From positions 62,001 through 126,000 of the forward strand of contig NZ_SISF01000027.1 of NCBI RefSeq assembly GCF_004310285.1: DNA of 64,000 bases, read 5' to 3'. The notes beneath the pieces were generated by a model. It was not told where the DNA came from and searched no databases. It was given only the letters and a program-made list of their open reading frames with translations. A program made the translations under genes and the position numbers. Positions 25,084 to 34,370 of this stretch are shown in pieces. This DNA comes from Agrobacterium cavarae. GTDB taxonomy: Bacteria; Pseudomonadota; Alphaproteobacteria; Rhizobiales; Rhizobiaceae. Numbering within the stretch: position 1 is the first letter of the stretch; every line of letters starts with the position of its first letter.

Positions 25084-25489
25084 GATGGTTTCCTCTCGTG
25101 GGGGTTGCGTTTCGTGTTTCCCCTAAGACCTAACTGGAACCCCCAACATTCGTTCCTGTCGTTGAGAAATTTAAGCACGGGCTAAACCGCGTTTGTCTTG
25201 ATAGGCTCGTGTTCACGAAGGACAGCGAAAATGGATCGATCCGTCACACCCGGCGTCACGGGTTTATTCCCGTCACCCCTGCTGGGTGGAAATTATCTAT
25301 GTTGAAGCAGGCACTGTCCCACAACTGACGGCAGCACCAGAGGTAGGAGATTTCAGCTCCAACTGCGTGAGTTTCATCAATTCCGCTAAACCTCGGCACG
25401 ATCTATCCTTCATCCATTGGCTTTTCACCGCGGCCTTACTTTTTCACTCGAATAATTTGTCGTGACTTTTGAAGCGGTAGAATCTCGCG
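25084..25489. other. Intergenic region with branched inverted repeat
   Basis: Part of a 535-nt gene-free stretch. It includes the promoter of the PepSY-like gene and, at 25,247-25,288, a composite hairpin: outer stem CACCCGGC/GCTGGGTG and inner stem ACGGG/CCCGT around TTTATT. No convincing reading frame is present. Confidence 0.45.
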
Positions 25490-25602
25490 ATCGAGCGACA
25501 GCATCGGCCCGAAAATCGGACTCGATTTTCGGAAAGCACGATGCGTCGATTCAAAAAGGGTAAGCGTCCCTTGGGCGTCCAATAGGACGCCCGGCGCTCT
25601 AG
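25490..25602 (-). repeat. Rhizobial intergenic mosaic-type repeat, copy 1
   Basis: Read on the minus strand it starts with the hairpin GGGCGTCC-TATT-GGACGCCC (25,573-25,592). It then has a core (25,501-25,557) that begins TTTGAATCGACGCATCGTGC and includes the inner palindrome CCGAAAATCGA...CGATTTTCGG. The same core is found at 37,147-37,203 with few differences. Size, palindromes and intergenic placement fit RIME-type elements of Rhizobiaceae. Confidence 0.7.
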
Positions 25603-25617
25603 CAGCAATCCTCTCCT

Positions 25618-26679
25618 TCATGGAATAAGGCGGTTTTTACGCAAGCTCTCGAAAAGGGCGAAAAACGCATCGTCTGTGGGTTGATATTCTCTGAAGCCCA
25701 GACGTCGGCTTTTGCCCATGTCGGTGACCACCTCGATGGGACGACCCAGATCCGCATCGGTGTGCCATGGAGATGCGAGGCGGTCGATGTCGGACTCCAC
25801 CAGGCTGTCGCGTTTCGCGATGTCGCTCCAGATCGCAGCATCCTCACTCATCTGCTCTAGAAGAGGACTCATGGTGCCATCGAACTCGGCAGGCTCAATG
25901 TCAAACCAGTTGGCGATCCGCTCCCACATCCACTTCCAGCGGAATATGTCTCCATTGACCACATTGAACGCCTCGTTGTGGGCCTGCGGTGTCTCTACCG
26001 TCCACAGCAAATGCTTCGCCAAGAGGTTGGCGTCTGTCATGTCGCTCAGACCGTACCATTGGGCCGAAGACCCGGGAAAGCGGAAAGGACGTCCCGTCTC
26101 TCGGCAGATGGTAGCATAGACGGCAAGGGTTGTTCCCATGTTCATGGCATTGCCAACGGCCTGCCCTATGACTGTATGCGGACGGTGCACGCTCCAAGTA
26201 AACCCATCACGGTTGGCGGCAGCAAAAAGCTCATCTTCCTGCGCGTAATAGAAGTTCTCGACATCAAGCCGGCCCTGTTCTTCACGAAATGGGGTTTGCG
26301 GCAAGGTGCCATTGCCATAGGCCTCAAAGGGACCGAGATAGTGCTTCAGGCCGGTGACCAACGCCACGTGCATGTTGGGATTGCTCGAGCTCAGACCATG
26401 CAGCAGATTCCGGACCATGGACGAGTTCACACGGATATTTTCTGCCTCGGTCTCCTGACGCGCCCATGTGCTGATGAAGACGGCATCAGGCTTCACATCG
26501 CTCAGCGCCTGTGCTGTTTGGCGCGCATCCTGCAGGTCGGCAGCGACGGGAATGATCTGTGCGTGATCCTTTGGACGTCTTGCCAAACCATAGACTTTCC
26601 AGCCTTCTTTCAGCAAAAGCTCTGAGGTCGCGCCGCCGACGATCCCGCTTGCACCAACGACCAATGCTGTTCTAACCAT
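25618..26679 (-). CDS. PRISE-type short-chain reductase (progesterone 5-beta-reductase/iridoid synthase-like)
   Basis: A 353-aa NAD(P)H-dependent SDR. Rossmann motif VVGASGIVGGATSELL at the N-terminus, then the signature TGLKHYLGPF with the catalytic lysine, and NFYYAQEDELF in place of the classical YxxxK tyrosine. These two motifs define the PRISE family, which reduces activated C=C bonds of enones (plant 5-beta-steroid reductase, iridoid synthase). It probably acts on small alpha,beta-unsaturated carbonyls. Divergent from an HxlR regulator with 97 nt between, so redox- or electrophile-dependent control is likely. The physiological substrate is unknown. Confidence 0.85.
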   Translation of the reverse strand: MVRTALVVGASGIVGGATSELLLKEGWKVYGLARRPKDHAQIIPVAADLQDARQTAQALSDVKPDAVFISTWARQETEAENIRVNSSMVRNLLHGLSSSNPNMHVALVTGLKHYLGPFEAYGNGTLPQTPFREEQGRLDVENFYYAQEDELFAAANRDGFTWSVHRPHTVIGQAVGNAMNMGTTLAVYATICRETGRPFRFPGSSAQWYGLSDMTDANLLAKHLLWTVETPQAHNEAFNVVNGDIFRWKWMWERIANWFDIEPAEFDGTMSPLLEQMSEDAAIWSDIAKRDSLVESDIDRLASPWHTDADLGRPIEVVTDMGKSRRLGFREYQPTDDAFFALFESLRKNRLIP

Positions 26680-26776
26680 GATGATACTCCACTTGCGATC
26701 TCGGTAGAGTTGGGCGTCCAGTCGCTCGACATCCAGACGGCACCAGTTGGGGACATAGATACCAAGAGGTGACTAC

Positions 26777-27154
26777 ATGAGGCCGGGCAGCGATGAGGAA
26801 GAGTGGCGCGAGGACTGCGCGCCCCGCCGGGTGCTGGAACTTTTCTCGACGAAATGGACGAGCATGATCCTGCATACGCTGCATAAGCTTCACCAAGGTA
26901 CGGCCAGGACCGGCGTGCTGGAACGCAGCCTGCCGGGCATCTCAAAGAAAATGCTCACGCAAACTTTGAAGGAGATGGAGCGTTCAGGTCTGGTCTCGCG
27001 CCATGTGCATTCAACAAGACCACCGGCCGTCGAATATCGACTGACCGATTTAGGCAATCGTTTCGTCGAGCCCGTAGAGATGCTCTATGGCTGGGGGAGG
27101 GACAATGCTGATGCACTGGATGCACTCGAACCTCGCACCACCTCAAGGCGCTAA
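26777..27154 (+). CDS. HxlR-family transcriptional regulator
   Basis: A 125-aa winged-helix regulator. It shows CAPRRVLELFSTKWTSMILHTL, RTGVLERSLPGISKKMLTQTLKEMERSGLVSR (first part: LERSLPGISKKMLTQTLKEM) and VEYRLTDLGNRFVEPVEML, the standard HxlR layout. One cysteine (in EDCAPRR) near the N-terminus is the usual thiol or electrophile sensor of this family. GAGGTGA precedes ATG 26,777. It is divergent from the PRISE reductase, which it most likely controls. A terminator follows directly. Confidence 0.92.
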   Translation: MRPGSDEEEWREDCAPRRVLELFSTKWTSMILHTLHKLHQGTARTGVLERSLPGISKKMLTQTLKEMERSGLVSRHVHSTRPPAVEYRLTDLGNRFVEPVEMLYGWGRDNADALDALEPRTTSRR

Positions 27155-27156
27155 AG

Positions 27157-27194
27157 CGCGATGCGGTCAATTTAGTGTACCCATCGCGATTTTT
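27157..27194 (+). terminator. Intrinsic terminator of the HxlR gene
   Basis: Stem CGCGATG...CATCGCG extended by GGT/ACC, followed by ATTTTT; it begins three bases after the stop codon. The sequence also resembles short palindromes scattered between rhizobial genes. Confidence 0.65.
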
Positions 27195-27489
27195 CGAAGC
27201 TCGCTTCAGATCTTAGCGCCGATGCTGATGCTGCAGAGCGCGTAAGGCTAAAACGTGAAAGCGCTAGATCACGTTTCTTGTGAGAAGATCGCTCAAGCGA
27301 CGTCATTCCATCCCTGATCGCGCTCAGTCCTGGGGGCTTTTAAACAAGGCCGCCGCTGCAATGCACCTGTCATTGCAGAGGCCGAGCGCCGGAGTGCTTC
27401 GGCGTTTCTGAGAAACGGCTGGTCGCCTTAGAGCTCGCTCGTGGCTCATCTCCAATGTTTCCGCATGCTTCACTGAGAGGGCAGCTGAG
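27195..27489. other. Intergenic region with several short hairpins
   Basis: Contains AAACGTGA/TCACGTTT (27,251-27,276, ten-base loop), CGCCG/CGGCG (27,387-27,404) and CGTTTC-TGA-GAAACG (27,403-27,417). They could be the cydX terminator on the minus strand and mosaic-repeat debris. No gene is seen. Confidence 0.4.
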
Positions 27490-27594
27490 CTATTTCAAAA
27501 ACAGGCGGATGACGAGCCCGATCATCGCGACAGTACCGACGCCGGCCAGCCATAGGGCGATAAACCAGGCCGTCTTGCGAAGGGCCTCGGCCAT
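27490..27594 (-). CDS. cydX: Cytochrome bd oxidase small subunit CydX
   Basis: A 34-residue protein made of one transmembrane helix (WFIALWLAGVGTVAMIGLVI) after MAEALRKTA, as in known CydX/CbdX peptides that stabilise the bd oxidase. Its ATG shares one base with the cydB stop codon, so it is translationally coupled. Confidence 0.88.
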   Translation of the reverse strand: MAEALRKTAWFIALWLAGVGTVAMIGLVIRLFLK

Positions 27595-28598
27595 CAGTGA
27601 TATCCTTCTTCCGGATCGATCTTTCCGCGGAAGACCCAGTAGGCGTAAGCGGTATAGGCAAGGATCATGGGGACCAGTATCACGGCGCCGACGAGCAGGA
27701 ACTTCATCGAACTCTCTGGTGCGGCCGCTTCCTTGATCGTCAGGACACCTGGGATCATGTATGGATAGAAGCTGATCCCAAGTCCGACAAAGCTCAACAC
27801 GAACACGCCGAGCGCCGACAAGAACGGCTGCAGGTGCTTCCCTTGGGTCAGCCCGCTCCAAAGCGCAAAAGCACAAGCCGCTAGCAGCAACGGTACCAAG
27901 GCCGAGAAAAAGGCGGTGGGCCAGGCGAACCAGCGTTCGAAGTAGATCCGGTTGATGAACGGTGTCCAGAGCGACACGATGGCAATCAGCGCCAGAAGCG
28001 CCAGGCTTAGGGGACGCGCGAGCTTTGCCGACCGCGCCTGTATATCGCCCGAAGTCTTGAGATTGAGCCATGTAACGCCGAGCAGCGCGTAGCCTGTGAG
28101 AACGGCGACGCCGGTCAGGATTGAGAAGGGTGTGAGCCAGTCCCACCAGCCGCCTGCGTATTGCCTACCGGCGACCGCAACGCCCTGCACAAGTGCGCCG
28201 AGAGAAATGCCTTGCATGAGAGCTGCTACCGAAGACCCGATCCAGAAACCAAAATCCCAAAGATGGGATTCATGGTGGGTTCGCCATCGAAACTCGAATG
28301 CGACGCCTCGGAAGATAAGGCTGACCAGCATCAGTATGATCGGCATATAGAGCGCTGGCATGATGATTGCGTAGGCTAGCGGGAACACGGCCATGAGGCC
28401 GCCGCCCCCGAGAACCAGCCATGTTTCGTTGCCGTCCCAGACGGGAGCTATCGAATTCGTCATGACGTCGCGGTCGCGACGCTTTCGGAAGAACGGGAAG
28501 ACGATGCCGATCCCGAGGTCGAAACCGTCCAGTACAACATAGGCGAGGACGGCGAAGGCGATGATCCCCGCCCAGACGAAGGAAAGATCAATGTCCAT
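27594..28598 (-). CDS. cydB: Cytochrome bd-type quinol oxidase subunit II
   Basis: A 334-aa inner-membrane protein with about eight or nine transmembrane helices. It has the typical opening MDIDLSFVWAGIIAFAVLAYVVLDGFDLG (recognisable from AVLAYVVLDGFDLGIG) and the WDGNETWLVLGGGGLMAVFP motif. It pairs with CydA in a respiratory oxidase that reduces O2 to water at low oxygen or in the presence of cyanide or NO. ATG 28,598 has GGAGG five bases upstream; the 24-residue upstream extension lies inside cydA and is excluded. The gene overlaps cydA by 11 nt. Confidence 0.95.
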   Translation of the reverse strand: MDIDLSFVWAGIIAFAVLAYVVLDGFDLGIGIVFPFFRKRRDRDVMTNSIAPVWDGNETWLVLGGGGLMAVFPLAYAIIMPALYMPIILMLVSLIFRGVAFEFRWRTHHESHLWDFGFWIGSSVAALMQGISLGALVQGVAVAGRQYAGGWWDWLTPFSILTGVAVLTGYALLGVTWLNLKTSGDIQARSAKLARPLSLALLALIAIVSLWTPFINRIYFERWFAWPTAFFSALVPLLLAACAFALWSGLTQGKHLQPFLSALGVFVLSFVGLGISFYPYMIPGVLTIKEAAAPESSMKFLLVGAVILVPMILAYTAYAYWVFRGKIDPEEGYH

Positions 28599-30012
28599 GG
28601 CGGCCTCCAAGCGAATGATCCTGCGTTGCGCCGGGCACGATGCCTGCCGTCCGGATCGGGCCGGCGTCAAGTTCCTGATCCGTGTCGAGCGGAGTTGGCG
28701 GACGTCGCATAAGCTTCAGCAGGTAGTAGACGCCCACGCCGAAGACGACAAAATACACCGCGATGAAGATAAGCAGCGAGGTCCCGACTGCGGGAGCGGA
28801 AACCGGCGACAGGCTCTCGGCAGTTCGCAGATGCCCGTAGACCGTCCAAGGCTGACGACCGACTTCAGTCGTGTACCAGCCGGCAAGGACGGCCACGAAA
28901 CCGGAGCCGCCCATGGCCACCGCGACACGATGAAGCGATGGCGTGTCATAGAGCGTTCCTTTCCAGCGGGCCCATAGCGACCAGATCCCGACACCGAGCA
29001 TCAGGAAACCGAGGCCGACCATGATCCGGAAGGTCATGAACGGCATGAGCGCCGGCGGACGTTGGTCGCGCGGCCATTCCTTCAGACCCTTGATCTCGCC
29101 GTCCAACGAGTGCGTCAGGATCAGCGAGCCGAGCTTGGGAATCTCGATCGCGTAGCGAGTGGTCTCTGCTTCGTCGTCCGGTATGCCGAAGAGGACAAGA
29201 GGGGCGCCTTCCTCATGAGTCTCGTAGTGTCCCTCCATAGCTGCGATCTTCGCTGGCTGATTTTCGAGCGTGTTCAGGCCATGCAGGTCGCCGACGAAAA
29301 TCTGAACGGGCGTGACGATCGCCGCCATCCACATCGCCATCGAGAACATGATGCGGGCCTGGCGGTTCGTCCGATCCTTCAGCAAGTGCCAGGCGCCGAC
29401 CGCGCCCACGGCAAAGGCCGTGGTCAGGAAGGCTGCCAGCACGGTATGGGTCATTCTGTAGGGGAAGGAAGGGTTGAAGATGATCCTCCACCAATCTTCA
29501 GGCACGAAAATGCCGTTCGCGTCGACGCTGAAGCCAGCTGGCGTGTGCATCCAACTGTTGGCCGACGTGATCCACGTTGCGGAAATCAGCGTGCCTACAG
29601 CTACCATGGCGACCGCCACCATATGCGCGGTGTCGCCAACACGCTTGCGGCCAAACAGCGCGATACCGAGGAAGCCCGCCTCAAGGAAAAACGCCGTCAG
29701 GACCTCGTAACCCATCAGCGGTCCGATAACAGGTCCGGCTTTGTCTGAAAACGCGGACCAGTTCGTGCCGAATTGATAGCTCATGACGATCCCAGACACG
29801 ACGCCCATCGCGAAGGTCACTGCGAAGATAGTCTTCCAGTATTCGAAGAGCTTCAGGTAGGCCTCGTCCCGCTTCCACAGCCATAGTGCGTTTAGAACGG
29901 CGAGGTAGCTCGCTGTCCCGATCGAGAACGCGGGAAAGAGAAAATGGAATGAGACGGTGAACGCGAACTGTATTCGCGCCAGCATTTCTGCTTCGAGGCC
30001 GAGGAAGGTCAT
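28588..30012 (-). CDS. cydA: Cytochrome bd-type quinol oxidase subunit I, short Q-loop type
   Basis: A 474-aa haem-bearing subunit. The N-terminus has the conserved FAFTVSFHFLFPAFSIG (haem ligand histidine). Later come GYEVLTAFFLEAGFLG and GWYTTEVGRQPWTVYGHLRT, with a short quinol-binding loop like that of cyanide-insensitive (CioA) oxidases rather than the long E. coli loop. It oxidises quinol at the periplasmic side. ATG 30,012 has GGAG five bases upstream; a TTG at 30,048 would add twelve residues. First gene of cydABX. The cydDC assembly transporter genes are not beside it. Confidence 0.95.
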   Translation of the reverse strand: MTFLGLEAEMLARIQFAFTVSFHFLFPAFSIGTASYLAVLNALWLWKRDEAYLKLFEYWKTIFAVTFAMGVVSGIVMSYQFGTNWSAFSDKAGPVIGPLMGYEVLTAFFLEAGFLGIALFGRKRVGDTAHMVAVAMVAVGTLISATWITSANSWMHTPAGFSVDANGIFVPEDWWRIIFNPSFPYRMTHTVLAAFLTTAFAVGAVGAWHLLKDRTNRQARIMFSMAMWMAAIVTPVQIFVGDLHGLNTLENQPAKIAAMEGHYETHEEGAPLVLFGIPDDEAETTRYAIEIPKLGSLILTHSLDGEIKGLKEWPRDQRPPALMPFMTFRIMVGLGFLMLGVGIWSLWARWKGTLYDTPSLHRVAVAMGGSGFVAVLAGWYTTEVGRQPWTVYGHLRTAESLSPVSAPAVGTSLLIFIAVYFVVFGVGVYYLLKLMRRPPTPLDTDQELDAGPIRTAGIVPGATQDHSLGGRHGH

Positions 30013-30143
30013 GGTGACTCCATCACTGAGGACCCTCGAACTTAGCAATGTAGCCCGATGTTCCGGGCAGGCATTACCACTTCATAGAGTCGATGGAGTG
30101 CATAGTAAGCTCATCTCAAGAGCTTCCAAGGACGCATGGCGTC

Positions 30144-30162
30144 GCGTGACGCAATGTCACGC
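30144..30162. promoter_or_regulatory. 19-bp palindrome upstream of cydA
   Basis: Perfect seven-base arms GCGTGAC-GCAAT-GTCACGC, 131 nt before the cydA start. Possible operator for a CRP/FNR-class or other dimeric regulator; no FNR box TTGAT-N4-ATCAA was found. Confidence 0.4.
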
Positions 30163-30301
30163 CTATTGTCGCCACCGTCTGCTTGCTTGCGACGTTGATC
30201 TTGGAAAGCCACGCTCAGGGCTCGCAGGACATCGATCGGAATATCAAGGGCCTTTTTCGGAGCCGATACTGATGTCCTAATTGTCTTGGACATAATTTGT
30301 C

Positions 30302-30329
30302 GTCCGCGGAGAAGTAAGTCTCCGCGGAC
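30302..30329 (-). terminator. Terminator of the peptide-transport operon
   Basis: Perfect eleven-base stem GTCCGCGGAGA/TCTCCGCGGAC with a six-base loop, 15 nt beyond the stop of the binding-protein gene in the minus direction. Confidence 0.65.
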
Positions 30330-30344
30330 AAACCTTTGATCTGC

Positions 30345-31856
30345 TCAGTTCTTCACGGTGTCTTCGAGGAAGAAGCGGCCGAGTGGGTTCTGGTAGAAGT
30401 TGGAAACGTTCTTGCGCATCACGTTGATATAGGGGCTGTAATAGAGGTCGATCCAGTTCACGTCTGCCTTGGCTGTCTTCTGTAGCTCGACATACATGGC
30501 CTCGCGCTTGGCAGGGTCCGTTTCGAGACGCGCGGCGGCGACCAGATCCTTCACTTTGTCGTTCTTGTAGCGCGTCATGTAGTTCATGTTCGTGTCGTGG
30601 CCGAGTACGAAGGTCGTCTTCTGGTCAGGGTCGAGAATGTCATTTGTCCAGTACATGACTGAAATGTCGTAATCGCCGGCGATCAACATATCCCAGCTCT
30701 GGCTGGAGTCGACCTTCTGCAGATTGGCCGTCACACCCGCTTTGGCGAGTTGCTGCTGAAGGAGGACCGCTATCTGCTCGTCGGTCTCCTTACCGGCGTT
30801 GACAATATAGTTCAGCGTCAAGTCTTCGGCACCTGCCGCTTTCAGCATCTGCTTGGCCTTTTCCGGATCGTATGGGCGCTGGAGATTGTCGGCATAGTGA
30901 TAAAGCGCACCCTTCGGGATATAGGAGTTGGCGACTTCGCCGAGGCCGAACGTGGCGGCTTCAACAATCGCCTTCTTGTCGATTGCAAGATCAAGCGCTT
31001 CGCGCACTTCCTTCTTGGCAAGTGCGCCGTGCTCGTGGTTGATCAGCAGATGATCTTCACGCGTCGAGGGATCCATGCGCACTGTCAGGTCCGGATTCTT
31101 CTTCATCTCGGCAACGCGGGAGAAGGGGACGGTGATCGCCACGTCTATCTGACCGGTTTGGACGTTCAGCATGCGCGTATTGTCGTCGGGAATAACGATC
31201 CATTCGACGCCGTCGAGGCTGACATGGCCGGCATCCCAATAATTCGGGTTTTTCTTCAAGATGATGCGATCGCCTCGCTTCCAGTCTTCAACCGCGAAGG
31301 CGCCGGAGCCGACTGGCTTTTCGGCAAAGGCGTCGGGATTGGCTTCTACGATCTTCTTCGGCAGGACGGAAGCATTCGGCAGCGCCATCATGGTGATAAA
31401 GGGTACCGACTTGCTTTTCAGCTTGACGACCAGTGTCTTGTCGTCTGCCGCCGTGGCGGTATCAATGATCTTAAAACTGTCAGCCCAAAGCGAGCCCTTG
31501 TCGTCACGGATGCGTGTCAGCGAGAAAGCAGCGTCGTCGGCCGTAACTGGGCTGCCATCGGAGAATTTCGCGTCACGCAGTTTAAACGTGTAGGTCAGAC
31601 CATCGTCGGAAACAGTCCAGCTTTCGGCAAGGCCGGGCAGCAGTTTGGTCCCCGAGGCATCGACACGTACGAGCACGTCAAAGACGTTGGAAAAGACCCA
31701 GTTATCGACGTTCTGTGCCGACTTGATCGGGTCGAAAGTGGTGGAGTCCTCATTGCGACCGATGGTCAGGACACCCGCGGCCTCTGCGTAGGAGGCCGAC
31801 AAGGAGAGGATGGCGGCGAAGGCGGCGATTTTGGCTTTTGTCATTTTAAACTGCAT
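30345..31856 (-). CDS. Peptide-type ABC transporter solute-binding protein (family 5)
   Basis: A 503-aa periplasmic DppA/OppA-like binding protein. Sec signal peptide at 1-26 (KIAAFAAILSLSASYAEAA), then VLTIGRNEDSTTFDPIKSAQNVD, ESWTVSDDGLTYTFKLRDAKFSDGSPVTADD and NPNYWDAGHVSLDGVEWI, all hallmarks of the family. It captures a peptide or related compound for the permease encoded upstream. GAGGA lies seven bases before ATG, and only 22 nt separate it from the ATPase gene. Its place last in an operon led by a proline-iminopeptidase-like enzyme suggests a short peptide or a plant-derived amide as ligand. Confidence 0.92.
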   Translation of the reverse strand: MQFKMTKAKIAAFAAILSLSASYAEAAGVLTIGRNEDSTTFDPIKSAQNVDNWVFSNVFDVLVRVDASGTKLLPGLAESWTVSDDGLTYTFKLRDAKFSDGSPVTADDAAFSLTRIRDDKGSLWADSFKIIDTATAADDKTLVVKLKSKSVPFITMMALPNASVLPKKIVEANPDAFAEKPVGSGAFAVEDWKRGDRIILKKNPNYWDAGHVSLDGVEWIVIPDDNTRMLNVQTGQIDVAITVPFSRVAEMKKNPDLTVRMDPSTREDHLLINHEHGALAKKEVREALDLAIDKKAIVEAATFGLGEVANSYIPKGALYHYADNLQRPYDPEKAKQMLKAAGAEDLTLNYIVNAGKETDEQIAVLLQQQLAKAGVTANLQKVDSSQSWDMLIAGDYDISVMYWTNDILDPDQKTTFVLGHDTNMNYMTRYKNDKVKDLVAAARLETDPAKREAMYVELQKTAKADVNWIDLYYSPYINVMRKNVSNFYQNPLGRFFLEDTVKN

Positions 31857-31878
31857 GTGAACGATCCTCTGGTGGTTA

Positions 31879-33552
31879 TTATATTTTGGAGTGTCTCGAC
31901 AGCGGCTTGTCCGGGTCGATATCGGGAATGGCCTCTATGAGACCGGCCGTATAGGCTCCGGATGGTCTGGCGAAGACATCTTCAGACAAACCTTCCTCTA
32001 CGATGCGGCCTCGGTGCATGACGACGACCCGCTGGCAGAGCGAGCGGACGACCGGCAGATCATGTGCGATAAACACCAGTGTCAGATCCATCGTCGCAAC
32101 CAGCTTGCGGAAAAGGGCGACGATCTGCGCCTGTATCGTGACGTCGAGAGCGGCGATACATTCGTCGGCGACGATGACGCGCGGATCAATGGCGAGTGCG
32201 CGAGCGATGCCGGCACGCTGGCACTGCCCACCACTCATCGTGCGCGGCTTGCGTTGCGCGAAGCTGCGGTCTAGTTCCACGAGATCGAGAAGTTCATTTA
32301 TCCTCTCCGGTATCTGGGCGGGGGGAATCCTCTTCTGGACTTTCAAGACTTCGGAAAGCGTCTCACCGATCGTCATTCGTGGATTGAGGGAATTGTAAGG
32401 GTCCTGGAAGACCATCGCAGCCTGGGTTCTAAGCGCGCGTAGTGCCTTTGTACGATGGAGGCGGAGGCTTGCGCCAGCGAAGCTGACATGGCCGGACGAG
32501 GCGGGCGTCAGTCCGAGCATAGCCCGAGCCAGCGTCGACTTGCCTGATCCGCTTTCTCCGACGATGCCGACCGTATCCCCCTGCCAGATCTGGAGCGATA
32601 TGCCATCTACGGCACTGAAGTGCTTGCGCTTCGAAAGCAGCCCGCTACTGGCAGGAAAACACACGGAAAGATCGTCGATCTCGATCAGCGGTCGAATGTC
32701 TGCATGTCGTGCGACGTCAACCGTAGTCTTGGCCGCTTCAATCAGCATGGACGGATGGCTGGATATCAGCATCTTGGTGTAGTCGGCTTGCGGTGTCTTC
32801 AGGATCTGCCGCTTCTCGCCGGTCTCAACAATACGACCGTTTCGCATCACAGCGATACGGTCGCACGTCTGGGCGACGACACCGAGATCGTGCGTGACAA
32901 GAATGATGGAGAGCCCGCGCTTATCGCGCAGGTCCAGCAGAAGATGAAGGATCTGCGCCTGGATTGTGACGTCAAGCGCCGTCGTCGGCTCATCGGCGAT
33001 CAGGATATCCGGGTTGCAGGCAAGCGCAATCGCAATCATCGCCCTTTGCCGCATCCCGCCGGAGAACTCGTGCGCATAGCTGCCAAACTGGCGGGGCGGA
33101 TCGGTAAAGCCAACCTGGCCCATGATGTCGAGTGCCAGCGACTTCGCCACCTCACGCGAAAGATGTTGATGATAGACTATGCCTTCAAGGATCTGGTCGC
33201 CGATGCGCATGACCGGATCGAGATGGCTCGCCGGGTTTTGGAAGATCAGACCGATCCGGGCGCCACGGACTGCTTGCAGCGTCTTCTCGTCTGTGTCGGC
33301 GAGCTCCTGTCCGTCGAACAGGATCGAGCCGCCGGTGCGGTGAATAGTGCGCGATGGCATCAAACCTACGAGCGTGCGGCAGAGCAGGCTCTTGCCGGAA
33401 CCACTTTCCCCGACGAGCCCTAGAACCTCTCCACGCGCGATATCGATGGAAACCCTGTCGAGAAGGGAGCGTGTTCCCTCGGTCGTCTCGACCGCAACCG
33501 AAAGATCACAAACGGAGAGGAGAGGGTGTTGGGTGAGCACGTCTGTGGTCAT
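31879..33552 (-). CDS. Peptide ABC transporter, fused double ATPase (DppD-DppF type)
   Basis: A 557-aa cytoplasmic protein with two ABC domains in tandem. The first has Walker [11 protein letters not shown], signature [15 protein letters not shown] and ADEPTTALD; the second has [14 protein letters not shown], signature [15 protein letters not shown] and ADECIAALD. One chain replaces the usual DppD/DppF pair. In the second Walker B, the catalytic glutamate position is ADECIA, with Glu kept. Start ATG 33,552 overlaps the permease stop by four bases; the 48-residue upstream extension is in the permease gene and is excluded. Confidence 0.93.
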   Translation of the reverse strand: MTTDVLTQHPLLSVCDLSVAVETTEGTRSLLDRVSIDIARGEVLGLVGESGSGKSLLCRTLVGLMPSRTIHRTGGSILFDGQELADTDEKTLQAVRGARIGLIFQNPASHLDPVMRIGDQILEGIVYHQHLSREVAKSLALDIMGQVGFTDPPRQFGSYAHEFSGGMRQRAMIAIALACNPDILIADEPTTALDVTIQAQILHLLLDLRDKRGLSIILVTHDLGVVAQTCDRIAVMRNGRIVETGEKRQILKTPQADYTKMLISSHPSMLIEAAKTTVDVARHADIRPLIEIDDLSVCFPASSGLLSKRKHFSAVDGISLQIWQGDTVGIVGESGSGKSTLARAMLGLTPASSGHVSFAGASLRLHRTKALRALRTQAAMVFQDPYNSLNPRMTIGETLSEVLKVQKRIPPAQIPERINELLDLVELDRSFAQRKPRTMSGGQCQRAGIARALAIDPRVIVADECIAALDVTIQAQIVALFRKLVATMDLTLVFIAHDLPVVRSLCQRVVVMHRGRIVEEGLSEDVFARPSGAYTAGLIEAIPDIDPDKPLSRHSKI

Positions 33553-34370
33553 CCGTTCACTCCCAGTTGCTTGGCCAGCCCATCGCCGATGAGGGAGAAG
33601 CCGAAAGCCAGTACGACGATGGAAAGCCCTGGGAAGAGCGTTATCCACCAGGCCTGCGTCACGAAGCTCTGGCCTTCCGCAACCATCACCCCCCATTCGG
33701 CCGTAGGTGGCTGAACGCCAAGGCCGAGATAGCTGATCGCTGCGCCAGACAGCAGAACCAGCACCACATCGGACATGGAAAAAACAATCGATCCCGCAAT
33801 CGCATTAGGTAGGAGGTGGCGGAAAAGGACGCGTGGGCGCGAGAAGCCAAGGCTCTCCGCAGCCATGGCGTAATCGCTATTTTTGAGCACAAGGATCTGC
33901 GCGCGGATGAGGCGCGCATATGACACCCAGCCGACCAGCGCCATAGCGATATAGAAGCTGCCGAGGCCCGGTCCGAGAATGGCGATGATAGACAGCATAA
34001 GAACCAGGAAAGGAAAGGCGAGGATCACGTCGATCAGCCGCATCAGGACTGCATCGACCAATCCGCCAAGGAAACCGGAAACAGCGCCGATGACCGTGCC
34101 GATGACAAAAGGGAAGGCGACCCCGATCAACGCCATCTGGAGATCGACACGTGCCGAATGGATGACGCGCGAAAGGATATCGCGGCCAAAATTGTCAGTG
34201 CCGAAGGGGTGAGCAAGGCCGGGGGCCATGAGCCGTGCCCCAGCATCTTGAAAGATCGGATCGTAGGGCGCGACAAGCGGCGCAAAGAGTGCCATCAGCA
34301 CGAACAGGCCTAGGATGGCGAGCCCGGCATAGAGCGTGTCGTTGCGGGCCGTGAGCGTGCCCCCGCTCAT
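33549..34370 (-). CDS. Peptide ABC transporter permease (DppC type)
   Basis: A 273-aa membrane subunit with about six helices. The N-terminal APLVAPYDPIFQDAGARLMAPG and FGTDNFGRDILSRVIHSARVDL are classical DppC signatures; PRVLFRHLLPNAIAGSI precedes the coupling loop. It forms the channel with the DppB-type subunit encoded just upstream (four-base overlap). Confidence 0.94.
   Translation of the reverse strand: MSGGTLTARNDTLYAGLAILGLFVLMALFAPLVAPYDPIFQDAGARLMAPGLAHPFGTDNFGRDILSRVIHSARVDLQMALIGVAFPFVIGTVIGAVSGFLGGLVDAVLMRLIDVILAFPFLVLMLSIIAILGPGLGSFYIAMALVGWVSYARLIRAQILVLKNSDYAMAAESLGFSRPRVLFRHLLPNAIAGSIVFSMSDVVLVLLSGAAISYLGLGVQPPTAEWGVMVAEGQSFVTQAWWITLFPGLSIVVLAFGFSLIGDGLAKQLGVNG

Noticed and set aside
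25436-25621. 61-codon minus-strand frame
   Set aside because: Lies entirely within the mosaic repeat and its flank.
30750-31940. 396-codon plus-strand frame opposite the peptide-binding protein gene
   Set aside because: Antisense of a certain family 5 binding protein; composition typical of a shadow in high-GC DNA.
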